Source of the DNA: a virus
DNA: 22,079 nucleotides
Reading direction: 5' to 3' (one strand)
Virus record (IMG/VR): IMGVR_UViG_3300033146_001093
Location: 1-22,079 of that record
Under the pieces are notes generated by a model. That model saw only the letters and a list, made by a program, of their open reading frames with translations, was not told where the DNA came from and ran no database searches. The position numbers and the translations under genes are program-made. Positions 17,293-22,079 of the stretch are shown here, one piece after another; position 1 is the stretch's first letter, and the number at the start of each line of letters is the position of its first letter.

Positions 17293-17890
17293 CTGTTTTT
17301 TCTTTAGGTGCTGATTTCTTGAATTTTAATCTTTTTTTGGATTTTAATTTAGAAGATGTTTTTTCTTTCTTTTCAGTTGAATCTTCTTTTATTTCCTTAC
17401 CAGAACCATCATCTACAGTCTTAGCCTTTACTGATATATTAGATTTAGATTTTACGTCTGCTGGTGATTGCTCGTCCGACTCTTTTGCTTGTGGATTAGT
17501 TGGAGTTTTTTCTGTACCTTTAGACATACCTTCTGGGGCTTGAGTTGTTCCATCAGTATTACCAAATAAACCTGGTTTAAATTCATTACTGTCACTATCT
17601 GTTGCAGAAAGAGATGACATACCAGGCTCAAATTTAGCACCCATTTGTTTAATCTCTACTTTAACTTCTACTTTTGCTTTATCGTATTCTCTTTTAATCC
17701 AATCATAAGCTCTCTTATTCTCATCTGGTATAATGATACCTATACCTGGATCACCAGATACACCGCCTTCTGGTTTTATTGCATCAGATATTTCTTTAGA
17801 ATCTTCTGTCTTAAGATCTTCTGTTTTTTGTTCAGCTTCTTCATTTAGCTTATTTAAATAATCGTGTATGTTAAAATTACCTACTGCCAT
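17279..17890 (-). CDS. Highly charged, low-complexity protein, possibly an internal head or scaffold-type protein (203 aa)
   Basis: The N-terminus 'AVGNFNIHDYLNKLNEEAEQ' looks like an ordered helix. Residues about 35-95 include 'KPEGGVSGDPGIGIIIPDEN' and a charged helix ('RAYDWIKREYDKAKVEVKVE'). From about residue 95 the protein is disordered and rich in Lys, Glu, Ser, Thr and Pro, ending in a strongly basic run ('SSKLKSKKRLKFKKSAPKEK'). There is no membrane segment. A basic disordered tail would suit DNA contact, as in internal head proteins or prohead core proteins, and the gene lies downstream of the portal region, but no homology to T4 gp67, gp68 or gp22 can be seen by eye. The candidate promoter motif at 17902-17915 precedes it. 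Confidence 0.72.
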   Translation of the reverse strand: MAVGNFNIHDYLNKLNEEAEQKTEDLKTEDSKEISDAIKPEGGVSGDPGIGIIIPDENKRAYDWIKREYDKAKVEVKVEIKQMGAKFEPGMSSLSATDSDSNEFKPGLFGNTDGTTQAPEGMSKGTEKTPTNPQAKESDEQSPADVKSKSNISVKAKTVDDGSGKEIKEDSTEKKEKTSSKLKSKKRLKFKKSAPKEKTDDKE

Positions 17891-17901
17891 AATATATTGG
17901 T

Positions 17902-17915
17902 TTTATTTTATATAT
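17902..17915 (-). promoter_or_regulatory. Candidate late-promoter element ATATATAAAATAAA before the 203-aa gene
   Basis: The minus strand reads GATATATAAAATAAAACC, ending 11 nt before the ATG at 17890. It is an exact copy of the 14-mer before the plus-strand genes at 10017 and 13513, so the motif follows gene starts on both strands. Confidence 0.4.
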
Positions 17916-17936
17916 CTCTAAAATATAATTCTCTTT

Positions 17937-18296
17937 CTAAAGAAAATTCAGACTTAAATAATTTATAGTTATATGTATTATATTATCTATAATTATCATT
18001 AACCAAACAGACAACCAAATTGGAGTGCCTTTTGGAAATCCAAAATCCCCCGACCATTCCCAGTTTTTTAATCTTATTAAATATATAGCTAATCGATATT
18101 TATCAATTAAAAAATGTGTAATAAAAATCATAAAACATGCTGTATATGATCCTATAAATAAAAAAGGTATAGTATATATGATAGAATGAATTAAAGCAGC
18201 TAAATAACCCCTAACTGAATTCTTAACCTTGTTTACACTCATCCAATGATTCTGTGTTATGTAATCTCCCCACAAATGAAATAATAATTGAACCAT
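17937..18296 (-). CDS. DUF3307-like integral membrane protein (119 aa)
   Basis: The sequence opens 'LLFHLWGDYITQNHWMSVNK', close to the (H..GDY..Q..WM..K) signature of DUF3307 membrane proteins common in phages. It continues with 'AALIHSIIYTIPFLFIGSY', 'CFMIFITHFLIDKYRLAIYL' and 'TPIWLSVWLMIIIDNIIHITIN'. Three or four membrane segments are likely, with conserved His and Asp residues within or beside them (GDY, THFLID, IDNIIH). The biochemical role of the family is not known. The gene starts 1 nt after the stop of the 89-aa gene, so the two form a coupled pair behind the TAnnTTTG box at 18589-18596. Confidence 0.85.
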   Translation of the reverse strand: MVQLLFHLWGDYITQNHWMSVNKVKNSVRGYLAALIHSIIYTIPFLFIGSYTACFMIFITHFLIDKYRLAIYLIRLKNWEWSGDFGFPKGTPIWLSVWLMIIIDNIIHITINYLSLNFL

Positions 18297-18297
18297 A

Positions 18298-18567
18298 TTA
18301 AAATTCTTCTTCTGGTAATGTATTAGGTAATTCTATATCAAGAAAATCAGCAGGAGTTATTGGCAATATATGATCTTGATGTTGATTTTCACAAGGTATC
18401 TCTATATCACTTTTTCTTCTATACCACATTTCCCGTTTGTTTATAATATCATTAAACATTTCCAATGATCTAATCATATATTCTGCTAACATGAAATCTG
18501 GGGTGTCAGAATCATTTTCTTTGGAATATTTATTAATAAGTTGTTCTAATTCTTTTTGAAAATCCAT
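18298..18567 (-). CDS. Small phage protein of a widespread uncharacterised type (89 aa)
   Basis: The first half, 'ELEQLINKYSKENDSDTPDF' followed by 'MLAEYMIRSLEMFNDIINKR' and EMWYRR, matches a pattern I know from many phages: 'LINxxSxENxSxTPDFxLAEY', then 'LxxFxxxxxxRExWY'. The rest is a short polar tail ('PITPADFLDIELPNTLPEEE'). The function of this type is unknown to me. It is the first gene after the tmRNA terminator and has its own TAnnTTTG box 21 nt upstream of the ATG. It is coupled to the DUF3307-like gene downstream. Confidence 0.82.
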   Translation of the reverse strand: MDFQKELEQLINKYSKENDSDTPDFMLAEYMIRSLEMFNDIINKREMWYRRKSDIEIPCENQHQDHILPITPADFLDIELPNTLPEEEF

Positions 18568-18588
18568 AATATGTAATTTAGTATTTTA

Positions 18589-18596
18589 CAAATATA
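18589..18596 (-). promoter_or_regulatory. Bacteroidota-type -7 box (TATATTTG) between the tmRNA terminator and the 89-aa gene
   Basis: The minus strand reads TTATATTTGTAAAATAC, nearly the same as the box at 16942-16949 (shared TTATATTTGTAA). It lies 21 nt before the ATG and just downstream of the tmRNA terminator, where a new promoter is needed. No clear -33 element is visible. Confidence 0.55.
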
Positions 18597-18615
18597 ATAA
18601 AAATAATTTAATTAT

Positions 18616-18649
18616 AAAAATCTGGACAGATTTTAAATCTGCCCAGATT
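18616..18649 (-). terminator. Strong intrinsic terminator of the tmRNA gene
   Basis: On the minus strand AATCTGGGCAGATT (18649-18636) pairs with AATCTGTCCAGATT (18632-18619) over 14 bp with one G-U pair and a 3-nt loop, followed by a T-run (TTTTT, 18620-18616). It lies about 20 nt after the tag stop region and shows that the coding piece is the 3' end of the transcript. Confidence 0.93.
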
Positions 18650-18670
18650 ACATTTCGTTAAGTCAACGTC

Positions 18671-18703
18671 TTACGCTGCCATTAACATTTCTTGGTTGTT
18701 TGC
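18671..18703 (-). other. tmRNA proteolysis-tag reading frame, peptide ANNQEMLMAA
   Basis: After AATAAAC the resume codon GCA starts GCA AAC AAC CAA GAA ATG TTA ATG GCA GCG TAA. Together with the alanine carried by the tmRNA this gives a tag ending in Met-Ala-Ala. The AN(N/D) start and hydrophobic-Ala-Ala end are typical of ssrA tags recognised by ClpXP-type proteases. Confidence 0.93.
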
Positions 18704-18770
18704 GTTTATTAAAACACCTATTAAATCATTCGATAAAGCCTCAGATTACTTGTCAAATCCGGTCATCCCC

Positions 18771-18785
18771 ATATATTTAAAGTTG
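18771..18785 (-). other. Intervening segment of the permuted tmRNA precursor
   Basis: An A/T-rich spacer of about 15 nt joins the 3' end of the acceptor piece to the 5' end of the coding piece. In known two-piece tmRNAs such a segment is removed to expose the 3' acceptor end and the 5' G. RNase P would be expected to cut before GGGG at 18770. Confidence 0.75.
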
Positions 18786-18898
18786 TGGAGATGCAGGGAA
18801 TCGAACCCTGGTCCAATATAACATCCTCATTATTATAGTTACCTAACAGATAACAGATTTAATTATTCTTTATATCTTTATTTTTCTAATAGTTTTAT

Positions 18899-20713
18899 TT
18901 AAATTTCTTCGCCTACTCCTTCTTCGCCTCCCAGATCTTCTTCTCCGCCTGCTTCCTCGTCGCCGAATTCTTCACCGAATGTTCCTCCGCTTAGAGAATT
19001 GTCTCCTCCGCCTCCAAAGTCTCCTCCGCCTCCAAAGTCTCCTCCAAAGTCTCCTCCGCCAAATCCACCATCATCTGCTCCAGCTTCTGCTCCAGCTTCT
19101 GCTTGCATTTTAGCATATATAGCAGCGAGCTTTTTAGTTTCTGCTTCTCTTTCGTTTTTGTATTTTTTATTTAATTTAATATCTGCTTCTGGCATTTCCA
19201 TGTATTTTTCTACTAAGAATTTAACATCAAAAAATGATTCTTCTGCTACTTGTCCATCAGGAGAAACAGTAGGTTGTTTTAATCCGAGTAAATTTGTAAT
19301 AGTTGTAGCTCCTGCTTCTGCTATCTGACGTTCTTTCATTTGCTTGAATAGATTTTCTTCTACCCATTTAAACCCTATTGAAGTTTTAAGCATCATATCG
19401 TCTTTGAATTCTGGATGCTTAAGTAAAAATTGAATCCAAGTAGCTTTAGTTATAATTTCTCTAAACATAGACCTTATTCTGTTTATGAAAAGAGAAAATC
19501 TTATTTCTTCTAAACTTGCATTATCGTTGCCCGAATTCCAGCTAGCTCCTTCTGAATCTGAAAATAAAGAACTAGAAAATCTGGATTGAGGTATTTTTGA
19601 CTCAATTACGTATCTTAGCCAAAAATATTTTAAAGATTCTACACTAGATAAGTCATACCCTGCTGGCTGAAAGCTATCTATTTCAGTTTGAGCACCATCC
19701 TTTGTTGGTATGATAAATGTTTTAGCGAAGTTGAATTGCGGACTTCCGTTATAAGTAACTTCACCTGAAGTATCATCGATATTAAGTTCTTCTTTGTACA
19801 TACCTCTTAATTGAGCTAATCTTGTTCTTGCTTTGGTTTCTGATTGAGAACCTATCGGTACTAATATTTTAACTCTCATCTGAGCATTCCAAACATTCCA
19901 GATTATTCTAGAATTTTCTAAAGTTCTTAACATATTAAAAGATCTAACTAATCTTTCTACGTACGAAATCCTGGAAATAAAATTACCCCTTGCCCAAGAC
20001 ATATAAATTAAGTTAGAATCTAAAAGTTCTCTTTCTTTTTCGCTATCTTCCCTATACTGAATCCATACTCTATATTCTTTGCCATCGTCATCAATACGTA
20101 TCTCTGGTTCTAAAGAAATAGGATCTAATTCTTTCATACCTATTACATTTTTAGCCTCTTCTTCATCTTCTCCGTCGTAAATAATCTCGAAGGCTAAGAA
20201 GCCGTCAACTAAAAACTTCTTTAAATAATGCCAAGCATCATGACTGTTATTAAATCCAAATGCATAATATACTTTTTTGAATGCTTCGTTTAAATCATCT
20301 ACTATTTCTTTAGCTTTTTCTTGCTTTAATACACTTTTTAAATTTCGTGTGTCTGGATAAATAAAATAGTTATTTAGATCATAGATAACAGATTCATCTG
20401 CTAATATATCTAAAATATGTTCTATTTCTCCATTCATAGCAAATTTCCTAAGAAATTCTCTACGTGTAGCATATTCTTTGTCAAAAAATGCAATATACTC
20501 AGAAGAACCGTAATCTGTACCATGATATTGACCCTGGTTATATAAACCATATAGCTCGTCTAATTGAGCTTCTGCTACACCTATAGATTTAGATTGTTTT
20601 ATTAATTTATCTTCCCATCTGATCCCTATTTTAGCTAAGTCTCTGATATTACTTTGAATATTCTTAACTTTGCCTGTAGTTAGATCAAATTGTCTTACAG
20701 TGAATCCTGCCAT
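18899..20713 (-). CDS. Portal vertex protein, T4 gp20 type (604 aa)
   Basis: The portal forms the dodecameric ring at one head vertex through which DNA is packaged and to which the tail attaches. Matches to the gp20 family run along the protein: 'EIEHILDILADESVIYD' (T4: VDNAVSEIVSDAIVYED), 'VIGMKELDPISLEPEIRI', 'SNLIYMSWARGNFISRISYV', 'FNMLRTLENSRIIWNVWNAQ' (T4: [20 protein letters not shown]), 'FQPAGYDLSSVESLKYFWLR', 'ESKIPQSRFSS', and 'FINRIRSMFREII'. The family is usually about 520-560 residues; this one has an extra C-terminal tail from about residue 537 made of Gly/Asp/Phe repeats ('GGGDFGG') followed by Glu/Gly-rich sequence. That tail is more G+C-rich than its surroundings. The tmRNA gene follows directly downstream. 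Confidence 0.95.
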   Translation of the reverse strand: MAGFTVRQFDLTTGKVKNIQSNIRDLAKIGIRWEDKLIKQSKSIGVAEAQLDELYGLYNQGQYHGTDYGSSEYIAFFDKEYATRREFLRKFAMNGEIEHILDILADESVIYDLNNYFIYPDTRNLKSVLKQEKAKEIVDDLNEAFKKVYYAFGFNNSHDAWHYLKKFLVDGFLAFEIIYDGEDEEEAKNVIGMKELDPISLEPEIRIDDDGKEYRVWIQYREDSEKERELLDSNLIYMSWARGNFISRISYVERLVRSFNMLRTLENSRIIWNVWNAQMRVKILVPIGSQSETKARTRLAQLRGMYKEELNIDDTSGEVTYNGSPQFNFAKTFIIPTKDGAQTEIDSFQPAGYDLSSVESLKYFWLRYVIESKIPQSRFSSSLFSDSEGASWNSGNDNASLEEIRFSLFINRIRSMFREIITKATWIQFLLKHPEFKDDMMLKTSIGFKWVEENLFKQMKERQIAEAGATTITNLLGLKQPTVSPDGQVAEESFFDVKFLVEKYMEMPEADIKLNKKYKNEREAETKKLAAIYAKMQAEAGAEAGADDGGFGGGDFGGDFGGGGDFGGGGDNSLSGGTFGEEFGDEEAGGEEDLGGEEGVGEEI

Positions 20714-20729
20714 GTTTAATTATATTTTA

Positions 20730-20743
20730 GTTTATCTATATAT
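20730..20743 (-). promoter_or_regulatory. Near copy of the candidate late-promoter motif before the portal gene
   Basis: The minus strand reads ATATATAGATAAAC, differing from ATATATAAAATAAA at two positions, and ends 16 nt before the portal ATG at 20713. Support is only by similarity to the exact copies elsewhere in the window. Confidence 0.25.
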
Positions 20744-20754
20744 TCGTGATTAAA

Positions 20755-21450
20755 TTATTCAAATGTTTTTATAAGTGATTTCATATAAATCTTATAGATT
20801 ATATCAAAACTTATTTTCTTAATGGAATTACTAGGATTGAAAAATGGCAAATATTTCCATTCATTATATTCTACCATCCTAAGATTTTTTATACTTCTGT
20901 AATTATACTGTCTGTATGCAAATTTTAAATTAGTTTTAGACATGCGGCTAAATGTTTCTAATAATTTATTACCATAACCAGATTTAACAGAATCCAAGAA
21001 ACCTTTATTAAATACTATCTTGTCATTATCTAATTTTTCATCTAATATATTATCAAAGAAATTTCTATATGAATTATAATATGTTTCTAGAAAGTATAAT
21101 CTATGTTTAGGTGGTAGTAGATTAAAATTTATTCCTTTAAAGCTATTATTATCCATAGAAAAACAAAATACTATAGGAGCATAGTCTACAAAACTATAAA
21201 CTGTTGAACTATTTGTTAATTGTTCTATTAAATTACTTTTGTATACAAATGTATAAACAGAACCTGGTATAGGTAGCCCTCCGTTTATATTAAGCACTTT
21301 AGATTCTTGGTCTGTTGAATCTATTTCTTGTAATTTCTCAGGACCTCTTTTATTTAATTTTAAATATTTGTCAAATAATTCATATTTAGCCAAATCTTCT
21401 ATCTTAGATAATTTCCTTAAATATTCATAAGTTTCTAAAGGAGAATCCAT
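20755..21450 (-). CDS. Conserved T4-like phage protein of unknown role, probably virion- or head-related (231 aa)
   Basis: The middle of the protein has 'PGSVYTFVYKS', 'YAPIVFCFSMDNN' and 'FKGINFNLLPPKHRLYFLE'. I know this pattern ('Y.F.Y......YYD..P....', then 'F.GLN.HYLPP..R...L') from uncharacterised proteins of T4-like phages, especially marine ones, encoded among structural genes. The C-terminal half ('RMSKTNLKFAYRQYNYRSIK', then 'NEWKYLPFFNPSNSIKK') continues that pattern. There is no membrane segment or signal peptide. It starts 3 nt after the stop of the gp4-like gene and ends about 40 nt before the portal gene, so a head or neck assembly role is a fair guess. I cannot name a T4 counterpart with confidence. 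Confidence 0.78.
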   Translation of the reverse strand: MDSPLETYEYLRKLSKIEDLAKYELFDKYLKLNKRGPEKLQEIDSTDQESKVLNINGGLPIPGSVYTFVYKSNLIEQLTNSSTVYSFVDYAPIVFCFSMDNNSFKGINFNLLPPKHRLYFLETYYNSYRNFFDNILDEKLDNDKIVFNKGFLDSVKSGYGNKLLETFSRMSKTNLKFAYRQYNYRSIKNLRMVEYNEWKYLPFFNPSNSIKKISFDIIYKIYMKSLIKTFE

Positions 21451-21453
21451 AAT

Positions 21454-22041
21454 TTATTTATATTTGAAATTAGGACTAAGTACACCTAGTCTTTTTAATT
21501 CTACTTCAGTGAAGATGTAAAATTTTGCATTCCTTTCCATGCACCATTTTTTAGCAGCAGCAAATTTACCCTCATTTAAAAGATATTCTCTTGCTTGATA
21601 ATTAAACCTTTTCATATCTTTCATTTTTGCATTTTGTTTAGGGGGCTTGGGTCTAGCTAATTTGTTAGCAGGCTTAACTTCTATAAACCATTGCTCTGTA
21701 ATATTATCTGGCATTAATATTTTGATCCAAAAATCTAAATTATAGTTTCTAACTTTCCAATTGACAGGATTATTTGGGTCTAATCCAGCTTTTTTGATTT
21801 CCTTTAGATTACTTACTCTGTCATAATATTTTATTTTAACAGGTTCACTACTCCACTTTTGTATAGATGGAGTAAAATCACACCATTTACAGAAGCTGTA
21901 TTCCCATGAGCTTCTGTAAATTATTAAATTAGGATCTCCTACATACTTATTTAAATTTGTAGGCTTGTAATAACCTTGCTTTGTTCTAGATTTCTCTTCT
22001 GATATAGGCTTGTGCCATTTTTTATACGCATCATTAACCAT
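21454..22041 (-). CDS. Head-completion nuclease-fold protein, T4 gp4 type (195 aa)
   Basis: The core 'VGDPNLIIYRSSWEYSFCKW' followed by CD matches the gp4 head-completion signature (GDP..I.YRS.WE..F...CD). The residues expected for a PD-(D/E)XK/TnsA-like nuclease are present: Glu47 (YRSSWE), Asp103 (YNLDFW), and Glu121/Lys123 in 'WFIEVKP'. T4 gp4 acts in head completion before tail attachment. The protein is about 195 residues against roughly 150 in T4; the extra part includes an insertion ('NLKEIKKAGLDPNNPVNWK') between the first and second active-site strands and a longer C-terminus. It is followed by the 231-aa gene after a 3-nt gap and then the portal, which supports a head assembly operon. 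Confidence 0.88.
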   Translation of the reverse strand: MVNDAYKKWHKPISEEKSRTKQGYYKPTNLNKYVGDPNLIIYRSSWEYSFCKWCDFTPSIQKWSSEPVKIKYYDRVSNLKEIKKAGLDPNNPVNWKVRNYNLDFWIKILMPDNITEQWFIEVKPANKLARPKPPKQNAKMKDMKRFNYQAREYLLNEGKFAAAKKWCMERNAKFYIFTEVELKRLGVLSPNFKYK

Positions 22042-22050
22042 TAAATTTGT

Positions 22051-22079
22051 TTATTTTACATCTATCCATTTGCCAAGGG
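22051..22079 (-). CDS. Possible C-terminal end of an upstream gene (partial)
   Basis: At the right edge one minus-strand frame reads LGKWIDVK and stops at TAA (22053-22051), 9 nt before the ATG of the gp4-like gene. The tight spacing matches the rest of the operon. Eight codons are too few for a family call, and another frame with a nearby stop cannot be excluded. Confidence 0.35.

Larger units (their letters stand above)
18616..18855 (-). ncRNA. ssrA: Circularly permuted (two-piece) tmRNA, phage-encoded
   Basis: Read 5' to 3' on the minus strand, the acceptor piece comes first: a T-arm (CAGGG, loop TTCGATT, CCCTG; 18810-18794), the 3' acceptor strand CATCTCC (18793-18787) and discriminator A (18786). 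A spacer of about 15 nt follows (18785-18771). Then comes the coding piece: 5' acceptor strand GGGGATG (18770-18764), the tmRNA D-arm-like CCGGATTTGACA, and a tag frame at 18703-18671. GGGGATG and CATCTCC pair over 7 bp with G3-U70, the alanine identity pair. CCA is not encoded (the DNA reads ACAA), so it must be added. A standard tmRNA has these parts in the opposite order, so this gene is permuted and should be cut into two RNAs. The tmRNA releases stalled ribosomes and tags nascent proteins. The 5' end of the acceptor piece is estimated. I could draw only a partial helix P2 and no certain pseudoknots. Confidence 0.9.

Noticed and set aside
18616-18770. A normal one-piece tmRNA starting at GGGGATG
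   Set aside because: After the tag stop there is only a terminator and no T-arm or acceptor strand; the only matching 3' half lies upstream.
18783-18840. A lone tRNA gene or tRNA fragment
   Set aside because: A T-arm and 3' acceptor strand are present but there is no anticodon arm. The matching 5' acceptor strand is downstream beside a tmRNA D-arm-like region and tag frame, which fits permuted tmRNA better.
18999-19328. Pro/Ser-rich open frame on the plus strand opposite the portal C-terminus
   Set aside because: It is the mirror of the Gly/Asp-rich portal tail repeats; the portal frame has clear family matches along its whole length.
21459-21466. TATATTTG on the plus strand as a promoter
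   Set aside because: It lies within the end of the minus-strand gp4-like gene with no rightward gene downstream; such 8-mers are expected by chance.
1-22079. CRISPR array, insertion sequence, integrase or attachment site
   Set aside because: No regularly spaced repeats with unique spacers, no transposase or integrase-like protein, and no terminal inverted repeats were seen.

Overview
The window is part of the genome of a tailed double-stranded DNA phage of the T4-like (contractile-tailed) type that most likely infects a Bacteroidota host. The phage assignment rests on a gp20-type portal protein, a gp4-type head-completion nuclease, a tail-fibre gene ending in a peptidase S74 self-cleaving chaperone, and dense runs of large structural genes. 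The host assignment rests on tandem BACON-like domains, TAnnTTTG-type -7 boxes, very A+T-rich DNA and the lack of Shine-Dalgarno sites before nearly every gene. I cannot name the species.

Layout. Positions 1-15165 are one rightward block of closely packed virion genes: the 3' part of a tail fibre with repeats and an S74 chaperone, a small unknown protein, a 769-residue structural protein with a coiled coil and an Fn3-like domain, a 1592-residue giant structural protein, two paralogous proteins with short collagen-like N-terminal segments (the second carrying about five BACON-like domains), a membrane-anchored coiled-coil protein (possible spanin) and a 550-residue structural protein. This block meets a leftward block at one hairpin (15161-15190) that can terminate both.

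The leftward block (22079-15175) reads from right to left: the tail end of an unknown gene, the gp4-like nuclease, a conserved 231-residue protein, the portal, a tmRNA gene, an 89-residue protein plus a DUF3307-like membrane protein, a charged 203-residue protein, small unknown proteins, an ECF-like sigma factor and an overlapping small membrane protein.

The most striking element is the tmRNA (ssrA) at about 18616-18855, minus strand. Its parts are in circularly permuted order: the T-arm and 3' acceptor strand come first, then a short spacer, then the GGGGATG 5' acceptor strand, the tag reading frame (ANNQEMLMAA, stop TAA) and a strong terminator. The two acceptor strands pair over 7 bp with the alanine-specific G3-U70 wobble. 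This predicts a two-piece tmRNA. As far as I know, one-piece tmRNA is the rule in Bacteroidota, so this looks like a separate permuted lineage carried by a phage.

Regulation. Two TAnnTTTG boxes, one directly after the tmRNA terminator, suggest host-type promoters for the small-gene operons. A 14-base A/T motif (ATATATAAAATAAA) occurs exactly before three other genes and nearly so before the portal. It is a candidate late-promoter element for the phage sigma factor.
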